The notes: generated by a model not told the origin, from the letters alone. 64,000 nucleotides of DNA from Colletotrichum lupini (GCF_023278565.1 NC_064677.1:4278001-4342000), one strand, 5' to 3'. Positions 12,854 to 25,167 are shown, counted from the first letter of the stretch. Numbers and translations are program-made.

Positions 12854-13743
12854 ATGGCCACCCCACCGACAGTCAAATTCATCACTGGCAATGCCAACAA
12901 GTTGCGGGAGGTCAAGGCCATCCTGGAACCAGCAATCACGGTACAAAGCCACGCTGTTGACCTCGAGGAAGTTCAAGGCACAGTTGAGGAAGTCACCCTA
13001 GCCAAATGTCGCAAGGCTGCCGAGACTGTGAGTAGCGGTATTTCAGAAATACCAAGAGTGTAATCCTTGGCATGTTAATTCGTTCCGTTTGATCATCTTC
13101 TAGATCCAAGGGCCTGTCCTGGTTGAAGACACTTGCCTCTGCTTTAAGGCTCTCGGTGATCTCCCAGGCCCTTATATGTAGGTTATGTTGGGGCCGACAC
13201 GCATTCCTGTCTACCCGCCTCGCACTGTCTTCGATGACTAACCGTTCTCACCCAGAAAATGGTTCATGGAATCCATCGGCCACCAAGGCCTAAACAATCT
13301 ACTAGTAGCCTATGAGGATAAATCCGCCGATGCCGTGTGCACGTTTGCCTACTCGCCCGGTCCTGGAAGCGAACCTCTCCTCTTCCAGGGACGGACTAGA
13401 GTAAGCAACAAACATTGTGATTCGTTCCTGAACCTTTGCCAACGTTTTAACTAGGGCAAGATCGTGCCGCCTCGAGGCCCAGTTGACTTTGGTAAGCAGG
13501 ACTTTGGCACACCGTTGTGTAATCTTTCTAGTGTGTTGTTGCTAACCACATCAAGGGTGGGATGCTATTTTCGAGTACAATGGCCAGACGTAAGTCTATC
13601 ATCGAGTGTTGGCAGATATTTGCCTCGCTAATGAGTCATCAAGCTACGCCGAGATGGACAAGGCGGCCAAAAATAAGATCTCTCACCGCGGTCTTGCTCT
13701 CGCGAAGTTGCAGGACTGGTTCGCTCAACAGCGAACCGAGTGA
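12854..13743 (+). CDS. inosine triphosphate pyrophosphatase (Ham1 family)
   Basis: The enzyme hydrolyses ITP, dITP and XTP to monophosphates and so clears deaminated purines from the nucleotide pool. Six exons (12854-13027, 13104-13177, 13256-13400, 13455-13491, 13556-13589, 13644-13743) give 187 residues, the family's usual length. The N-terminal motif [12 protein letters not shown] binds the phosphates. [10 protein letters not shown] carries the conserved acidic residue. YSPGPG and the C-terminal [20 protein letters not shown], with the SHR motif, are diagnostic. Two exons are only 37 and 34 nt long, but the frame and the family sequence across them ([20 protein letters not shown]) leave little doubt. 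The gene converges on the deubiquitinase gene, with 160 bp between the two stops. Confidence 0.95.
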
Positions 13744-13903
13744 CCGCCATAGATGAGACGCACACGGTCGGGCCAGATCGACTTGATAGCTCTTGAACCG
13801 ATTCTCAATTCAAGAGCTACTGTGCGCTGTCGAGGTCACAGCGATTCGGCTATCAAGTCTGTGATATGGTCAGCCCGGTCCAGGAGGATCTCTGTGCTCG
13901 GAC

Positions 13904-15507
13904 CTACCTCAGGATTTCGAACTCGCGGTATCGTCGAAGGTACTTGGCGCCCCGGCGATATAGCTTGAGAGATTCATCTGCTGATTTATGCTTAAAAGTT
14001 TGGCCAATAAGCCGGGCAAGCGCGGGTGGATCGCGAAATACGGGGTCAAAGACGAGCAGATTAGCAGTGCCATGCTTTTGTTTCTCGAAGCCAACGATTG
14101 TCAATGAATGGCCTAGACGTGATATTCCTCTTAGCAGACTGTCTTCTTTCGCGTGACGAGAACAATGACTTACCGGCATGCTGAAAGTATATAGGCGGAA
14201 GTGACGTGCAGGTTACTTTTGAGCCTTGGCGATGCGCTCCCTGCTTGAAGTACTGCTCGACGGCCATCATCAGCTTGGCCTCAGACTTTCCTTGTTCCTG
14301 GTCTCTGAACCCCTGAGCAGTGCATCTGCCTCAACGTTAGCCATTTTCTTACATGGGTTTCAATACAAATACACCCACGGAATTTGAAGGCCAACGAAGA
14401 GTGCTTGGGCCTAGGAGCCCCAGAAGTTAGGCCAAAAGTTCAATGATATTGCCGGTTGGTCCCCGTCTTACCTCTGGAGTACCAATATACTTGCGAGTCC
14501 CCATGATGCCACCGGTTTCAACTCGCCCCTGGGAATTGATACCGAGGTCCCAGGCTCTCTCGATGAGTTCCTGGATCTCGAATATAGTAGGCAGTCGGCC
14601 CTGAAAACGATCCACGCCAGGGGCATTGGCGCCAATGATGTAAGAAATCATCATTTGAATATTGCGATAGCCGCAAAACCCTCCTAGATGTGATTGAGCA
14701 TCAGCTTTTACCAATGAGTTTTGGCGACTACGATACCTTCTTTCTTGAGCTTTGATACATGCTGCACGGCCGGGTCGCACAAGTAGGCATATTCAGTGGA
14801 CTTGCTCTGGCTCAAGAGCTGCTCGAGAACAGAAATCACCCCTACCTGCGTCAGTGTCGCCCGACCACGCCGCGGCAGGGCACTCACCGTCGCTCTTGAC
14901 TTCGCCGCCTTTATGAAGAAGAGACACGAGCCAGTCTGGCATCTGCTGTTCATGCGCATATTTCCCCAACTCTGCTTTCTAAGGAGGATCAGTCGGAATT
15001 CTGTGCCAAACAAACCAGGAGGAATTTCTGTACTCCGAGTCGTTTCTCTCCATCCTTGCCTTTCGACTTTGCTGCGAGCGACAGCAGTTTTCCCCATTGC
15101 TCAACGTTCGCATTCTGACCTTCGGCAGCGGATTCGCGGTGGCTACTAGAGGCGGCGGCGACAGTTGAAGTATTGGGTCGCCGAGATTGGATGACGGCTT
15201 GGGAATTAGGGTTCTCAGCAACTTGGCGGTCCTCTTCTAGGTGAAGGTCCATGTGATAGTCGATTTCTGCCAAAGGAATGCTTTCACTGCATCCCTCGAT
15301 TGGACAGTCGGCATACTGCTCTCGCGGCGTCCCAGTTGCGGGTGCGAAAGAGTGAGAATTGTCTTCTTCGGGGTGGAAAGTCTCCATGTGCTGGTGTGTA
15401 GTCAGTAGACTGTAGAGACATTTGAATAGAACCACACTTACTAGCAATATCTCGAGCTCTCCTCCACCAGCCTTCGCACAAAAGGGACAGATCATGTTTT
15501 GCTCCAT
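13904..15507 (-). CDS. ZUFSP/Mug105-type deubiquitinase (peptidase C78) with N-terminal zinc fingers
   Basis: The family cleaves long K63-linked ubiquitin chains and is linked to DNA-damage responses. Eight exons on the minus strand (15507-15442, 15390-15034, 14978-14888, 14841-14737, 14683-14472, 14410-14379, 14325-14174, 14112-13904) give 407 residues. The N-terminus has a C2H2 finger (CPFC at 7-10, then H23 and H28) and a second finger with CPIEGC and YHMDLH. The catalytic domain shows C210 in GFCGYRN, H340 in GHSLTIVG and D361 in VFDPV, the Cys-His-Asp triad of C78. The segment GLQIPCTAQGFRD is also family-typical. The protein ends in EFEILR. Exon 6 is only 32 nt, but its boundary restores that conserved segment. 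Nothing essential is missing, so it should be active. Confidence 0.93.
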
Positions 15508-16632
15508 GGTAACAGACCTCAGCTGGGCCAGGCTAGCCAGGTGGATATCCTATGGAGTCGGAGGCGAGCTGTATGAGATGAAGTTGGAATGAGACAAGTG
15601 GAATGACGGCAATACAAAGGCCAGTGCGATGCAACACATACGAACGCTTGCTATTCCGGTGAATGAGCACTTTGATTGATCAACTAAGAGGATCCAGTGA
15701 AAGCTTGTTTGCCTCAACGCATTGTTGTATACCTAGTGTTCGACGCTTGACTTGAGATGCTGCACGAATGAGGGCACAAAGATGGTAGATTCCTAGTGCA
15801 GGGTTCTCCGAGGGGCCCAAGTGGGAGGTGCTTATCAATGTATGTACTGCGAGAGAAAAAAGGTTCCTGGCTTTGCTGCTTTCAATATTCTCATAAAGCC
15901 GACGGGCAGACAAGGCTGTTAGAGGATAGGTATATGAGGCATGGGAGGAATTAGTAGTAATAGCATGTCGCATTAGACAGTTCCAGAGGCAGCGAGAGCG
16001 ACCAGACCGGACGGGACTCCACGAGTTGATTTCCTACCTAGCTGATGTAAGATCGGGGGGTCCACAGGTCCAAATTGCGCGCCCAACCAGCAAATGGTCA
16101 AGGCACAGTCGGCGCCTGAATTATAGGAAGAATAAGGTGCATAAAACAAGGTAGGCTCCATCCTCCCACCCAAGCTGCCAGTGTCACATCAGGTAGTAAA
16201 TATGTCAAGTGAGGTATGATTAGTACTTCGTAAGTGATTATTACCATCATTATCGCAAGTAAGTATATTGTCCTGATCCTTTTCCATACGGATACTTCTC
16301 TGTTGGCTCCCCCCTGTACTTCGACTCGAACACCCGCATAGTACCCGTAGCACCCGAGAAAGCAGGTTGCTAAGAGGTGCCTTATTGAATGACCATCAGC
16401 CGTCCTTCGGAGAGCATTACATACCCAAGTACTTCACCGGCGTGATTCAATGTCTTTGCGCACTCTTAGCAACCTCAAAAACCGCCACTCGAACCAGACA
16501 CCTCTGTACCAATTCTCCAGTAGCTACCCATTCACCATCCCAGAATGTCAGCACCAGTCGGGTCGGGTGCCCTTCTAAGGCTGATTTGGGTCTGCGTATA
16601 AGTGTAGTTGATCTGGTGGTCTCTATAAACTC
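15508..16632. other. intergenic between the deubiquitinase promoter and the Rheb 3' end
   Basis: 1.1 kb without a supportable gene on either strand. The short open frames have no recognisable motif. The part at 16,190-16,300 is A/T-rich. Confidence 0.45.
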
Positions 16633-17512
16633 CTACATAAGAATGCATTTGCCTCCCTCTGCAGTCTCGCCCGGATTTTGGGCCTTCTCAATCTCGGCAA
16701 TCAAGATATCAAAGGCCTTCCCGACATTCTCGTTGTATCGTGCGCTGGCCTCCGTCCAACCGCATTGAATCTTCTCTGCTACTCTCTTGCCTTCCTCTGC
16801 GCTGACTTGTCGTTGCTCGGGACGGAGATCGCTCTTGTTACCGACGATGACTATAGGGACTGATTCAGTACCCTTTTATAGTTCCAGTCAGTACGTCGCT
16901 CTTGCTTGCTCAATCCGCAATAGGGTGTAAGTACCAAGTGATTCAGAATCTTCTCGCGGATTACTTGCACCATCTCAAAAGACGGTAGAGACGACACCGA
17001 GTACACTAGCATGTAGCCGTGGATGCCAATGAAATGTTTCGAGTTCAAAATACTGTATTCATCCTACAATTTTCTGTCCGTCAGTCGAGGCACTTGTCCT
17101 TTCCCGCGTTCCTGAAACCCTGCATGGCGCTTCCAACTTGTTCTGCTGAGTGCAACCCGTCGTTTCGTCTACTGGTCACTTAAAGCGACAATTAAGGGAT
17201 GACGTACCTGTCCTGCAGTATCGACAATTTCTGTCGCAAATTCTTGTCCCTTATAGCGAATTGTTTTGCTGAAGGTGTTCTCGATGGTAGGGTAATAACT
17301 ATCAACGAAGTGGCCGTCTACGAATTGGACCGCCAACGATGATTTGCCTTGTGAAGTGAGTATGTTAGTCTATGGATGCTGCTTTCCAAAACGAGACATG
17401 TGCCATAATTAATGCAGACGGGGATAGTCTGGCCAGTCTGTCATGGGGGAGAGAACGGACCGACGGAACGACTGCCAACGATGGCCACCTTTCTGTTCTT
17501 TGGCGCCGGCAT
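16633..17512 (-). CDS. Rheb-family small GTPase
   Basis: A Ras-superfamily GTPase that activates TORC1 and, in fungi, affects basic amino-acid uptake and nitrogen signalling. Four exons (17512-17461, 17347-17208, 17063-16935, 16872-16633) give 186 residues. The P-loop is GSRSVGKSS (13-21), in which the residue equivalent to Ras Gly12 is Arg, a Rheb hallmark. The effector loop contains DSYYPTIENTFSK, switch II is DTAGQDEYS (60-68), and the base-binding NKSD and EASA motifs follow. The protein ends CILM, a CaaX box with terminal Met that predicts farnesylation. The first intron uses the unusual donor GTCCGT at 17,460; the frame and P-loop continuity (RSVG-KSSLAVQF) support it. Its promoter side is pyrimidine-rich on the coding strand. 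Confidence 0.95.
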
Positions 17513-18910
17513 TTATATGACTGATGAGTAGGAGACGGGGCGAACGAAAGGAAGGGATTGTCGCTAGAGCCCTGTGCTGGGGAGGGAAATGCCCGCACTA
17601 ATGCTGGATTCAAGAAGTTCGTAGGGAGAACGCTGAAAGGAGGTAGTGTCGTAGTAGAGACTTGACTGTTGCTGTAGTGCCTCTGCTGTGTAATGCGGGC
17701 ACGTAAGATGCTGCCCTTTATTTATCGAAGACTGGTATTGCCTTAGGCAGTGAATGGCTGCATGAGATGAGGAGCGAGGAGAAAGTTGTTGTCGAAGCAG
17801 GTAGGAAGGATAGAGCAGTCGAAAGCACAGGATTGATGTTGCAGCGTGAAGGTGTAGCAAAAAGCGGCGGTACTAATGGATGTTGATGGAGAGATTGATG
17901 GAGGGGGGAATGGAGCGGCGGCATGGCGCATGCAAGTATGGAACCCAGCAGCAGAGAGCGGGATACAACGCAGGCACATGCACATGTCTTAGGAGAGGCG
18001 GGCTTCTGCTACTACAGGCTAGTACTGACACATTGCTCCGTGCTCAGGTCACTTACCAGCTCTGGCCTGGACTTGGCAGTGGACCCATGCTAAGGCTAAG
18101 GGGCCTGCTTACCTTGATGAAAAAGGTAAAGAACTCACGAAGCCAGCCCAGAGAAGAATCCCCACTGCGATATCGTCGCTTAGGTATGCAAGACCGTATA
18201 GTCCGGGTTACTGTAGATTGCCATTTTTATAAATTGGCCGCCCCTCGCTTGTATTTGTTTCTTCTTGTACAAGGTAAGAAAGATGCCTCCAATATCCCTC
18301 ACCACAGCGTGTATAGATTTGGACTACCTCAACACCTTCCCCCGAAGGTTGTGCTGCAAAAACCTTCTCAACCTGGAGAATTCCACGGCCGAAGACATCA
18401 GATATCCGTACCCTATCTTTTAACGCCTATAGCCTACTAGATATGTATCAGTGAGTTGCGTCATGGCTATCTCCGGTATGGGGGCTGCCTTACAACGGAA
18501 GGGTTCTAATAGGAATTGAATTCAGACCCTGTTTTTAGAAAATTTGAGCAATGATTTGTGGTAAGATGAGCTGGATCCAGCTAGACTCAGTCATTTCCAT
18601 CATCCAATCGAAGGTTATATGATGAGAATTCTTCTAAAGTACCCAACAAGGGGCAACGGAAGCGTCTGGTTCCTCGCAAACCATGCTGCTAGGACACCTG
18701 GTTGCCTGCCTATCCACCGGTCTTCACCGCCGCGCCAGTCTGTCAAAGAGTGCTCTTTAGACTCCCCAAGCCGGATTGCCACCGTCTCTTCTTGAAAGAC
18801 TTTGCTGGTAATGGCGGCAAGCGTGGCTGAGAATGCTACCTGTTTTGACTTTGTAGCCACTTCCTTGCACCTAAGTGTATCATCCCCCAGTAAGTGCTGA
18901 TTGTAACTCG
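17513..18910. other. intergenic, Rheb promoter and WAPL 3' region
   Basis: 1.4 kb with no supportable gene. The first ~450 bp read as a C/T-rich promoter-leader for the minus-strand Rheb gene. A plus-strand frame of 186 codons (17,880-18,440) and a minus-strand frame of 82 codons (18,615-18,860) are open, but they show no motif, splice pattern or fungal codon bias. Confidence 0.45.
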
Positions 18911-21398
18911 CTACCGACTAGAGGCCTTATGCCTCTGCCTCAGCTCGTTAACGAGGTTTTGCAAGCTCGTCGTCAACTCATCCGTGTCCAACTTTTGGTG
19001 CAAAGCCATAAACTCCTGAATGGAATCGAGCAAGTACTTGGTGCCTCTTCCATGACTCTTTTCCTCCAGCCGCCGGCGTACTTGGCTACCCAACGACAAG
19101 TAGCCTAACAGTATCGCCAAGTAACCGTGAGCTACGGCAACCGAGGTCTTCTCGACTGAATCAGCCTATACAACCATATTAGCCTAGCCATATCTGTGCA
19201 GTTCGCCCTGACCCCTGGAAACTCACTGTACCAGCCGAATCGCGATTGTCCAGGTAGACTTCTATCAGCCTGTCCAAGGTTGAGCCGTCCTGCCCTTGCC
19301 ACGCATCCACAGAGTGCCGGGCTGACGGAGAGTGCTCGGATGTATTGATCATGACGCCTAGTAGCAGCATGAGTGTCTCGTAGACATCCTTGGAAAAGGC
19401 CCCTTTGTGGACAGACTGCTCCAGGAGCTCAAATCCCGCAACGCTGGCCTCTGTTAGCTCGCGGAAAAGATCTCCTCTACTAAAGGCGCTTGCAGCAACG
19501 GGGTTGTTATTCGTTGTGTTCAGTGCCAATTTCAATGCTGTCGACTCGAAATCGCCGAATTCTTGCAGAGGTCGAGCCATGGCTGTTGTGAGAACATCTG
19601 CGAAGATGGGAAGATATCGCTTTGTCCATCGAGGGCCGGCGTCGGATTCCATTGCTGCAATCGAGTAGCCTTCGAGGAGCGAAAGCGCTAGGCCGGCGTC
19701 TGTTCCCTCCATCCCATGAGCTCTACAATGTTGCCAGCCTGTCTCGGCGAACCCAAATAACTGATCTGTCAAGCTAGAGAGGATGTGACGTGTCGCTGTA
19801 CTGTCACCGTCCTTGCAGAGTACGGATATGGCTTTCAAAGCAACCGTCCTGGGCGACAGCACGGTGGGCGGAGAGCCCCTCCATAGATCCAGGTGCTGTA
19901 TCGTAGATTTCAATGCAGAAAGGGATGACTGTGCGTTCCTAGATAAGTTAGATTTCCTTTGCGCTGCAATACTGACTATGTCTTCGTCGATGTTGAACAT
20001 TGTCGAAGCCAGTTGCGCAATACCTTCGCTCTGTAGCTGAGGTACGAGATGAGGCACCGAATACGATGTGAATAGAACCAGAACAACAGACAGGAGGACG
20101 AAGCCGCTGACGAAGTCCTCTTCCTGTCCGAGAGCGTGAAATAAGGCGTCCTTCGCACCCTGGTCGCGAAATTGACGGACAAACGTCTTGTCCCGCAGCT
20201 TACTCGCCAGCTCCAATAGAGCGTTGCGCCTCGAGCGCGCTGTCTGTGATCTGGGCGGCTGGGGCGTGCCGACTCTGTCAAGCAAATCGGCCATGCTGTC
20301 TGCAAAACGGTGATTGGCACCGGCTTGCCTGAGCGCGTGGATATCAATGATGCCACCGCCTCTAGCAGAGTCGTCTTCCTCGATCTCTTCTTCTTCAAAC
20401 GCAAAGGACGCAAGCTTCGACATGGTTGGGGGCGGACTCAGATCATGCTGGGTGCCGTCAACTCCGATTTGGCTGCCTAGGCTGTCTCCCCCTGACTCAT
20501 CTGTCTTCAGCGTCCGCTGCTCTCCGTACGTCGATCTCAGCTTTCTAGTGCTCGAGAGCACCTTGGGCCGCATCGATGGTTTCGGCGTCATGTCAATAGG
20601 CTTCACCGGAGTGAAAGGAGAAGCATCGGTCGTTCCCGTCCTAGAGTGCTGCGATGAATCTGATATTTCGGAGTCCGAGTCCGAGCTGTCTTCGGTTTGC
20701 GCCGCCAACTGATCGATGAGACGGATACGCTTCGGCTTAGATAGCATTTTCGGCTTCGTCACTTGTGGTCTCGTAATGGTGGAGCTTGGCTTTCCCACTA
20801 CCCGCGCTTCAGAAGATTGTGAGAATGCCTGTCGTGTATGCAAGTTGGACTCGGTCCTGCGAGGAACGTCAACCTCGGCTTGAGCACGAGGAGCGCTCCT
20901 GCGTGGTTCGGCTTGCGTCAGTATCTTGGGTCTATCGAGCCCTTGCGGCAGAGGGTCCTGTTTGACGGCGCAAAAAGAACTGGATGCGCTTGTGTTGAAG
21001 GGCGATTTCGCTCGGCGGGTGTGAGAGGGTAATCCCGCTGGCGGAGCGATGACAGGTGGTTTGATTTCGACCTTGCGATCAGCTTTGGCCATAGGCGCAA
21101 CAGCCACCTTCCTCTTCTTCGTTTTGTTTGAACCATCCGGCTGGATTACGGGCGCGTCAACAGGTGGCACAACTTGCCGAGAAAGTGCAAGGCGCAAAGG
21201 GTCATCGGATGGTGGGTCGTAAAGATCGTAGAGCTGGTCGGCAGGCGCTGAAGAGGCCTCGGTTGATTGTGTAGCATTGCCGGCGCGTCGCGAAGCATTT
21301 GACAGGTCGAGAAACGCATGAATAGGTCGTTTTCGCGATGTCTTGCCGTAAGTTGTTGACTTTTTGCGCGGGACGCTCGGCCCGTCCCTGGTAGCCAT
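18911..21398 (-). CDS. WAPL (wings apart-like) cohesin-release factor
   Basis: WAPL/Rad61, together with Pds5, opens the cohesin ring and regulates sister-chromatid cohesion. A 724-codon first exon (21398-19227) and an 84-codon second exon (19165-18911) give 808 residues. The N-terminal ~300 residues are basic, Ser/Pro-rich and disordered, with stretches such as NKTKKRKVAV that look like nuclear localisation signals. The C-terminal half is the helical WAPL domain: ADLLDRVGTPQPPRSQ, LASKLRDKTFVRQFRDQG, LSLLEGYSIAAMESD, and across the intron DSVEKTSVAVAHGYLAILLGYLSL. The intron (19226-19166) has a clear GTGAGT donor, and it is needed because the first exon otherwise runs into a stop. I identify the family from these motifs; similarity outside the domain is low across fungi. 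Confidence 0.85.
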
Positions 21399-23131
21399 GT
21401 TGTGTCGTGGCCAACGCAGACAGGCTTCTGATAGCCACGGTGCAGGTTTCCAATGAAGTGAAAGATGGTTATTGGCGATACGCGGTGATTACTGACAACG
21501 ACGGGAGAATTCGGTATGGCGGACGATGGGCGGAACGATGAGTCCAGTGATTACTTGGACGGAGACAGCGACGCAGGCGGCGCTGGTCAAGAATAGCGTG
21601 GGTGGTTATTGTTCTAAGGGGATCGAGAAGGGCTATAGCTGAGTGAGGTGAGGCGCGCAGGTTCGCGGCGAGGCACGTCCTGCTGGCTTGCGACTCTGCC
21701 CTGCCTGGCCTTAGTCAAGGTGACAGCCGGCAGGCATTGCGGAGGATGGAAAGAGTAGAGACCGGGGGACTTTGCAAGACAACCTCACACATTCACAGGA
21801 GAAGAGGCACCCGTCAAAGTCGAATCCCAAACATGAGAGGTTTTGATGAATGGTTTAATTCATTCAGGCGGAACAGCGCTTGAAGTCGTTTACTGGCAGC
21901 TGGATAATGGAGAGAAGAAAGAGAAGCGTGGCAAGCACGGCAAGGTATGGCGCATCGCACATTACCTTACCTCAGGTCCAATAGTAAGGACGGATGCGGG
22001 TATTGAGTCTGTTTGTCCTCCGCCCGGGCACAAGTTTCCTGCCGTGCTGTGGCTGCCGCGCCGCCCAGCGTCGCTCCCGCCGGACGGGTCTTTTTTGTCA
22101 TGACCGGACGTAGGGTAGGTACCTGCCTTGAGTTACCAGTACCAATTGGAAAGCACCACAGGATACCTGGCCCTGCCTGCCTGGTCATCCCAATGGAAGA
22201 TGTGCACCCCCCGGTTATCGAGTAGATACGCTTATTGTCTTGTGGGATAGATGTCTGCTTGCGGCAGGTGGCTGATTCGCCTTCGGTACCTACCTATTTA
22301 CCTATTGCCTAGGTACCTAAATAGTGTCCCATGCTTGTTGGTAGGTTGGTGGGGTGAGACTCCGTCAACCCAGGCGTGCCAGGGCTCTGCAAGTAAGGGG
22401 GTAAGGCATTGCATGTGCGAATGAATTGGATCAGTTATGACCCCTCACATCACAAACCAGCCCCGCACGACCCTTATCGCTGGTTAAGTATTGTGAGCCC
22501 GATGCCTATGAGCATCAGCTCCAGTGCCTTGAAGTGCCTCGACACATACCTTAACGCAAAAGTATGGTTACTGGCCAAATCGGTATTTCCCACGTTTATG
22601 GTTACCCGCCTATTATCACCTACCTTACCCACAAGTTGTGACGCTTTTGTTTTCTCATAGGGCCACTTCGCTTCGTTACCTTCCTCGACACGAGGTATAC
22701 CTAGGCAATCTACCCTGACTTACCTTAAGGTAGGTAGGTATCTGATTTGAGCAACGGGGAACGGCGAGCTCCATTGTGTCTCCTGGCACACTCGTTTCGT
22801 TCACCCCCTTAAACCCTTGTGGCTTCCCGCGAAGACCTGGCCAAAAGGTACTTTATATCGATCCATTGGAGGCTTTCCTGGCCCGCTGCCCTATTTTCAT
22901 CTTCCTACCTTAAGGTAGTTTCTGGATTTTCCAAACCCCAGAGCCCGTCTTACCTACCTTCTCCTTCTACTCTCAAGATCCCAGCCAAGCCATCCTTGGA
23001 CAAAATCCATTGCGAACCCCTCCCACTTCGTCCGGTACCGGTACCTCACTTGCATTCCTCCTTACCATCCTATCGCCAGCCTTTCGCTCAAGTAAATCTT
23101 GGTCAAATACCGCAGTCACTTTTCTTCAGAA
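21399..23131. other. divergent intergenic region between WAPL and UPRT
   Basis: 1.7 kb shared promoter region with no supportable gene. From about 22,090 it is dotted with GGTACCTA/TACCTTAAGGTA words. The last 300 bp are C/T-rich and lead to the UPRT start. Confidence 0.5.
22090..22930. repeat. second cluster of TACCTTAAGGTA-type palindromes
   Basis: Examples include TAGGGTAGGTACCTGCC near 22,112, CTAGGTACCTAAATAG near 22,310, TACCTTAAGGTAGGTAGGTA near 22,721 and CCTACCTTAAGGTAG near 22,904. The spacing is irregular, so it is not a tandem array. Confidence 0.65.
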
Positions 23132-24131
23132 ATGGCAACTCAAGATTCAAAGTCCGCCAGCGGCAGCGGACCTACTCAGTGTGTCGGTCCGTTGTATCGT
23201 TCAGAAAGTCAGAAGCCCACGGCCACTGTCTCGACTGAAATCAAGTTAGACAACGTTGTTGTCTTGTCCCAAACGCCTCAACTTATCGCCCTTCTCACGT
23301 AAGCTTCCTAGTGTTCATCCTACCCCTCGTAACACCCAGTAGAATATAATGAGGCACCGGCCCTACGCAGAGACGTGACTAAAGAAACACCTCTTTGAGT
23401 GGTACCTTGGGCTTACTGATCTCCGGCAGCATCATTCGAGACAAGAACACGGAGCGCGGTGACTTCATTTTCTACTCCAACCGCATCATTCGCCTGCTCG
23501 TGGAGGAAGGTCTGAACCATTTGCCTACCGTTGAGCATGACGTGACAACACCCATTGGTCGGACTTACTCTGGGCTTATGTTCCAAGGCAAGATCTGCGG
23601 CGTATCCATCATGCGTGCCGGCGAGGCCATGGAGCAAGGTTTACGCGACTGCTGCCGCTCTGTCAGAATCGGCAAGATTTTGATCCAGCGCGATGAGGAG
23701 ACTGCTCAGCCGAAGCTATTCTATGACAAGCTGCCAGAGGATATCGCCCAGCGCTGGGTTCTTCTTTTGGATCCCATGTTTGCCACTGGTGGTTCCGCCA
23801 TCATGGCAGTCCAGGTCCTCAAGGCTCGTGGTGTTCCCGAGGACCGCATTCTGTTCCTGAACCTCATTGCGAGCCCTGAGGGTATCCAGAACTTTACCGC
23901 AAAGTTCCCCAAATTGAGAGTTGTCACGGCATTTGTCGACCAGGTATGTACAAGCCGGCCCCAGCTCACCTCGGATCACACAGTCTAATAATTGTTTTGC
24001 TCTAGGGTCTGGACGAAAAGAAGTAAGTTCGCATCCTGCGATGCCAAGAAGCCTCTGTCATACTAATGGGCTGTGATAGCTACATCATCCCCGGCCTCGG
24101 CGATTTTGGGGACAGGTTCTACACTGTTTGA
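23132..24131 (+). CDS. uracil phosphoribosyltransferase
   Basis: The enzyme makes UMP from uracil and PRPP in pyrimidine salvage, and it is the step that converts 5-fluorouracil to a toxic nucleotide. Four exons (23132-23298, 23430-23943, 24006-24022, 24080-24131) give 249 residues. The PRPP-binding loop is LLDPMFATGGSA. Other family segments are TIIRDKNTERGDFIFYSNR, MRAGEAMEQGL and the C-terminal PGLGDFGDRF. Exon 3 is only 17 nt (GLDEKN with the next exon's first base). It is required, because skipping it would break both the frame and the conserved lead into YIIPGLGD. The gene converges on Elf1, with 157 bp between the stops. A Urc1-like gene lies 2.9 kb downstream. Confidence 0.95.
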
Positions 24132-24288
24132 GTGTGGCTGTATATCCTGAAAGCCAACTTTATATGGCATTGGTCTCCGGCTTGGGTTTCTTCTGCACTA
24201 CTGTCCTTGTCCCCGTGTGTTGCAGACCTTAGGCTGCATTCATTGACAATGCACCTCCTCGTGTACGTTCAAGAGGTTGCTAGTTCAT

Positions 24289-24885
24289 CTAGTATTCATC
24301 ATCATCCATGTCGATACCCTCACCCCCGTATCTCCTATCGTCGTCGTCATCGTCTACTGGCCGGCTCGTGGGGGGGCGCCGAGCGCTCGAGGTCTTGTGA
24401 TTGCTTCCGCCGACGGGTCCTGCTTCCTTGGCAACAGCATCTGCGGACATGTGTCAAATGCATGTTCTCAAGGCGATTGCAACAGCGATTAAGGTATTAA
24501 ACATGTACTTACCTGCAGCGTCCACCCACTCTCCATAAACGTCCACGGCGGCCGAAAGGTCTAACAGGGGTTTAGCAGTTGGGAAGGGGGAGACGAAAGC
24601 AGTTGCAAGAATAGAGCCTCACAATTGATACTACACTGGAACATCTGACCGCATACTCTGCAGTCCAACGAACCAACACCCGCTTTCTTATCCAGCTTTA
24701 CAGCGACGGAGTCTTCGTGGTTGCAGAAGAGGCACGTGAACTTGGAGGGAAGAACCTCTCTCTGTGAGTTGGCGTCAATAACTGCGTCGCCAGCATACAA
24801 GCAACCTGCACCAGCCCTCAAGCGGAGGAAGCAAACGAACCTTTTTCGGGCCTTGAGGTTTGCTCGAACTTTTGCGCTTCCCCAT
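24289..24885 (-). CDS. transcription elongation factor Elf1 (zinc ribbon)
   Basis: Elf1 is a small chromatin-associated factor that rides with RNA polymerase II through nucleosomes. Four exons (24885-24841, 24761-24623, 24560-24513, 24440-24289) give 127 residues. The start reads [15 protein letters not shown], the basic N-terminus of the family. The zinc ribbon has CLFC and CRVC as the two Cys pairs (with [12 protein letters not shown] between them), followed by [19 protein letters not shown]. The C-terminal tail is acidic ([14 protein letters not shown]). Intron 1 could in principle be read through, since its frame is open, but the spliced form matches the family directly. Confidence 0.94.
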
Positions 24886-25119
24886 GATGCTGAGTGACGA
24901 TGAATGATATGCGCGACCGGCGCGTAGAATATAGAAGGGAGCGAGAGGGTGTGTCGGAGAATAGCAGGTTGCGCAGTTCGTTGTTGTCCGCGTTCGTGTG
25001 CGATTGCAAGCGCAGGGTACGTCACAGGCTGGAACAGACGTGGAAGAAAAGCAATAAGATAGGCGTTTGAGAGATGGCTCAGCGGCGGGTGGTGAATGAG
25101 GCTAAAATTCCAGCACATG

Positions 25120-25167
25120 CAACGGATGCGACGGTGGAATGCGCAACGGATGCGACGGTGGAATGCG
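25120..25167. repeat. two perfect tandem copies of a 24-bp unit
   Basis: The unit begins CAACGGATGCGACGG and ends GGAATGCG. Copies at 25,120-25,143 and 25,144-25,167 are identical. It lies about 235 bp upstream of the Elf1 start codon. Confidence 0.9.

Noticed and set aside
16367..16863. Plus-strand frames over the Rheb gene
   Set aside because: Antisense shadow of the well-supported Rheb last exon.
17880..18440. 186-codon plus-strand open frame upstream of Rheb
   Set aside because: No recognised motif, lies in the minus-strand promoter region, composition reflects antisense of C/T-rich DNA, and no splice or start context supports it.
18615..18860. 82-codon minus-strand frame just downstream of the WAPL stop
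   Set aside because: Tempting as an extra WAPL exon, but the preceding exon ends in a clean stop at a family-typical position and this peptide adds no WAPL-like sequence.
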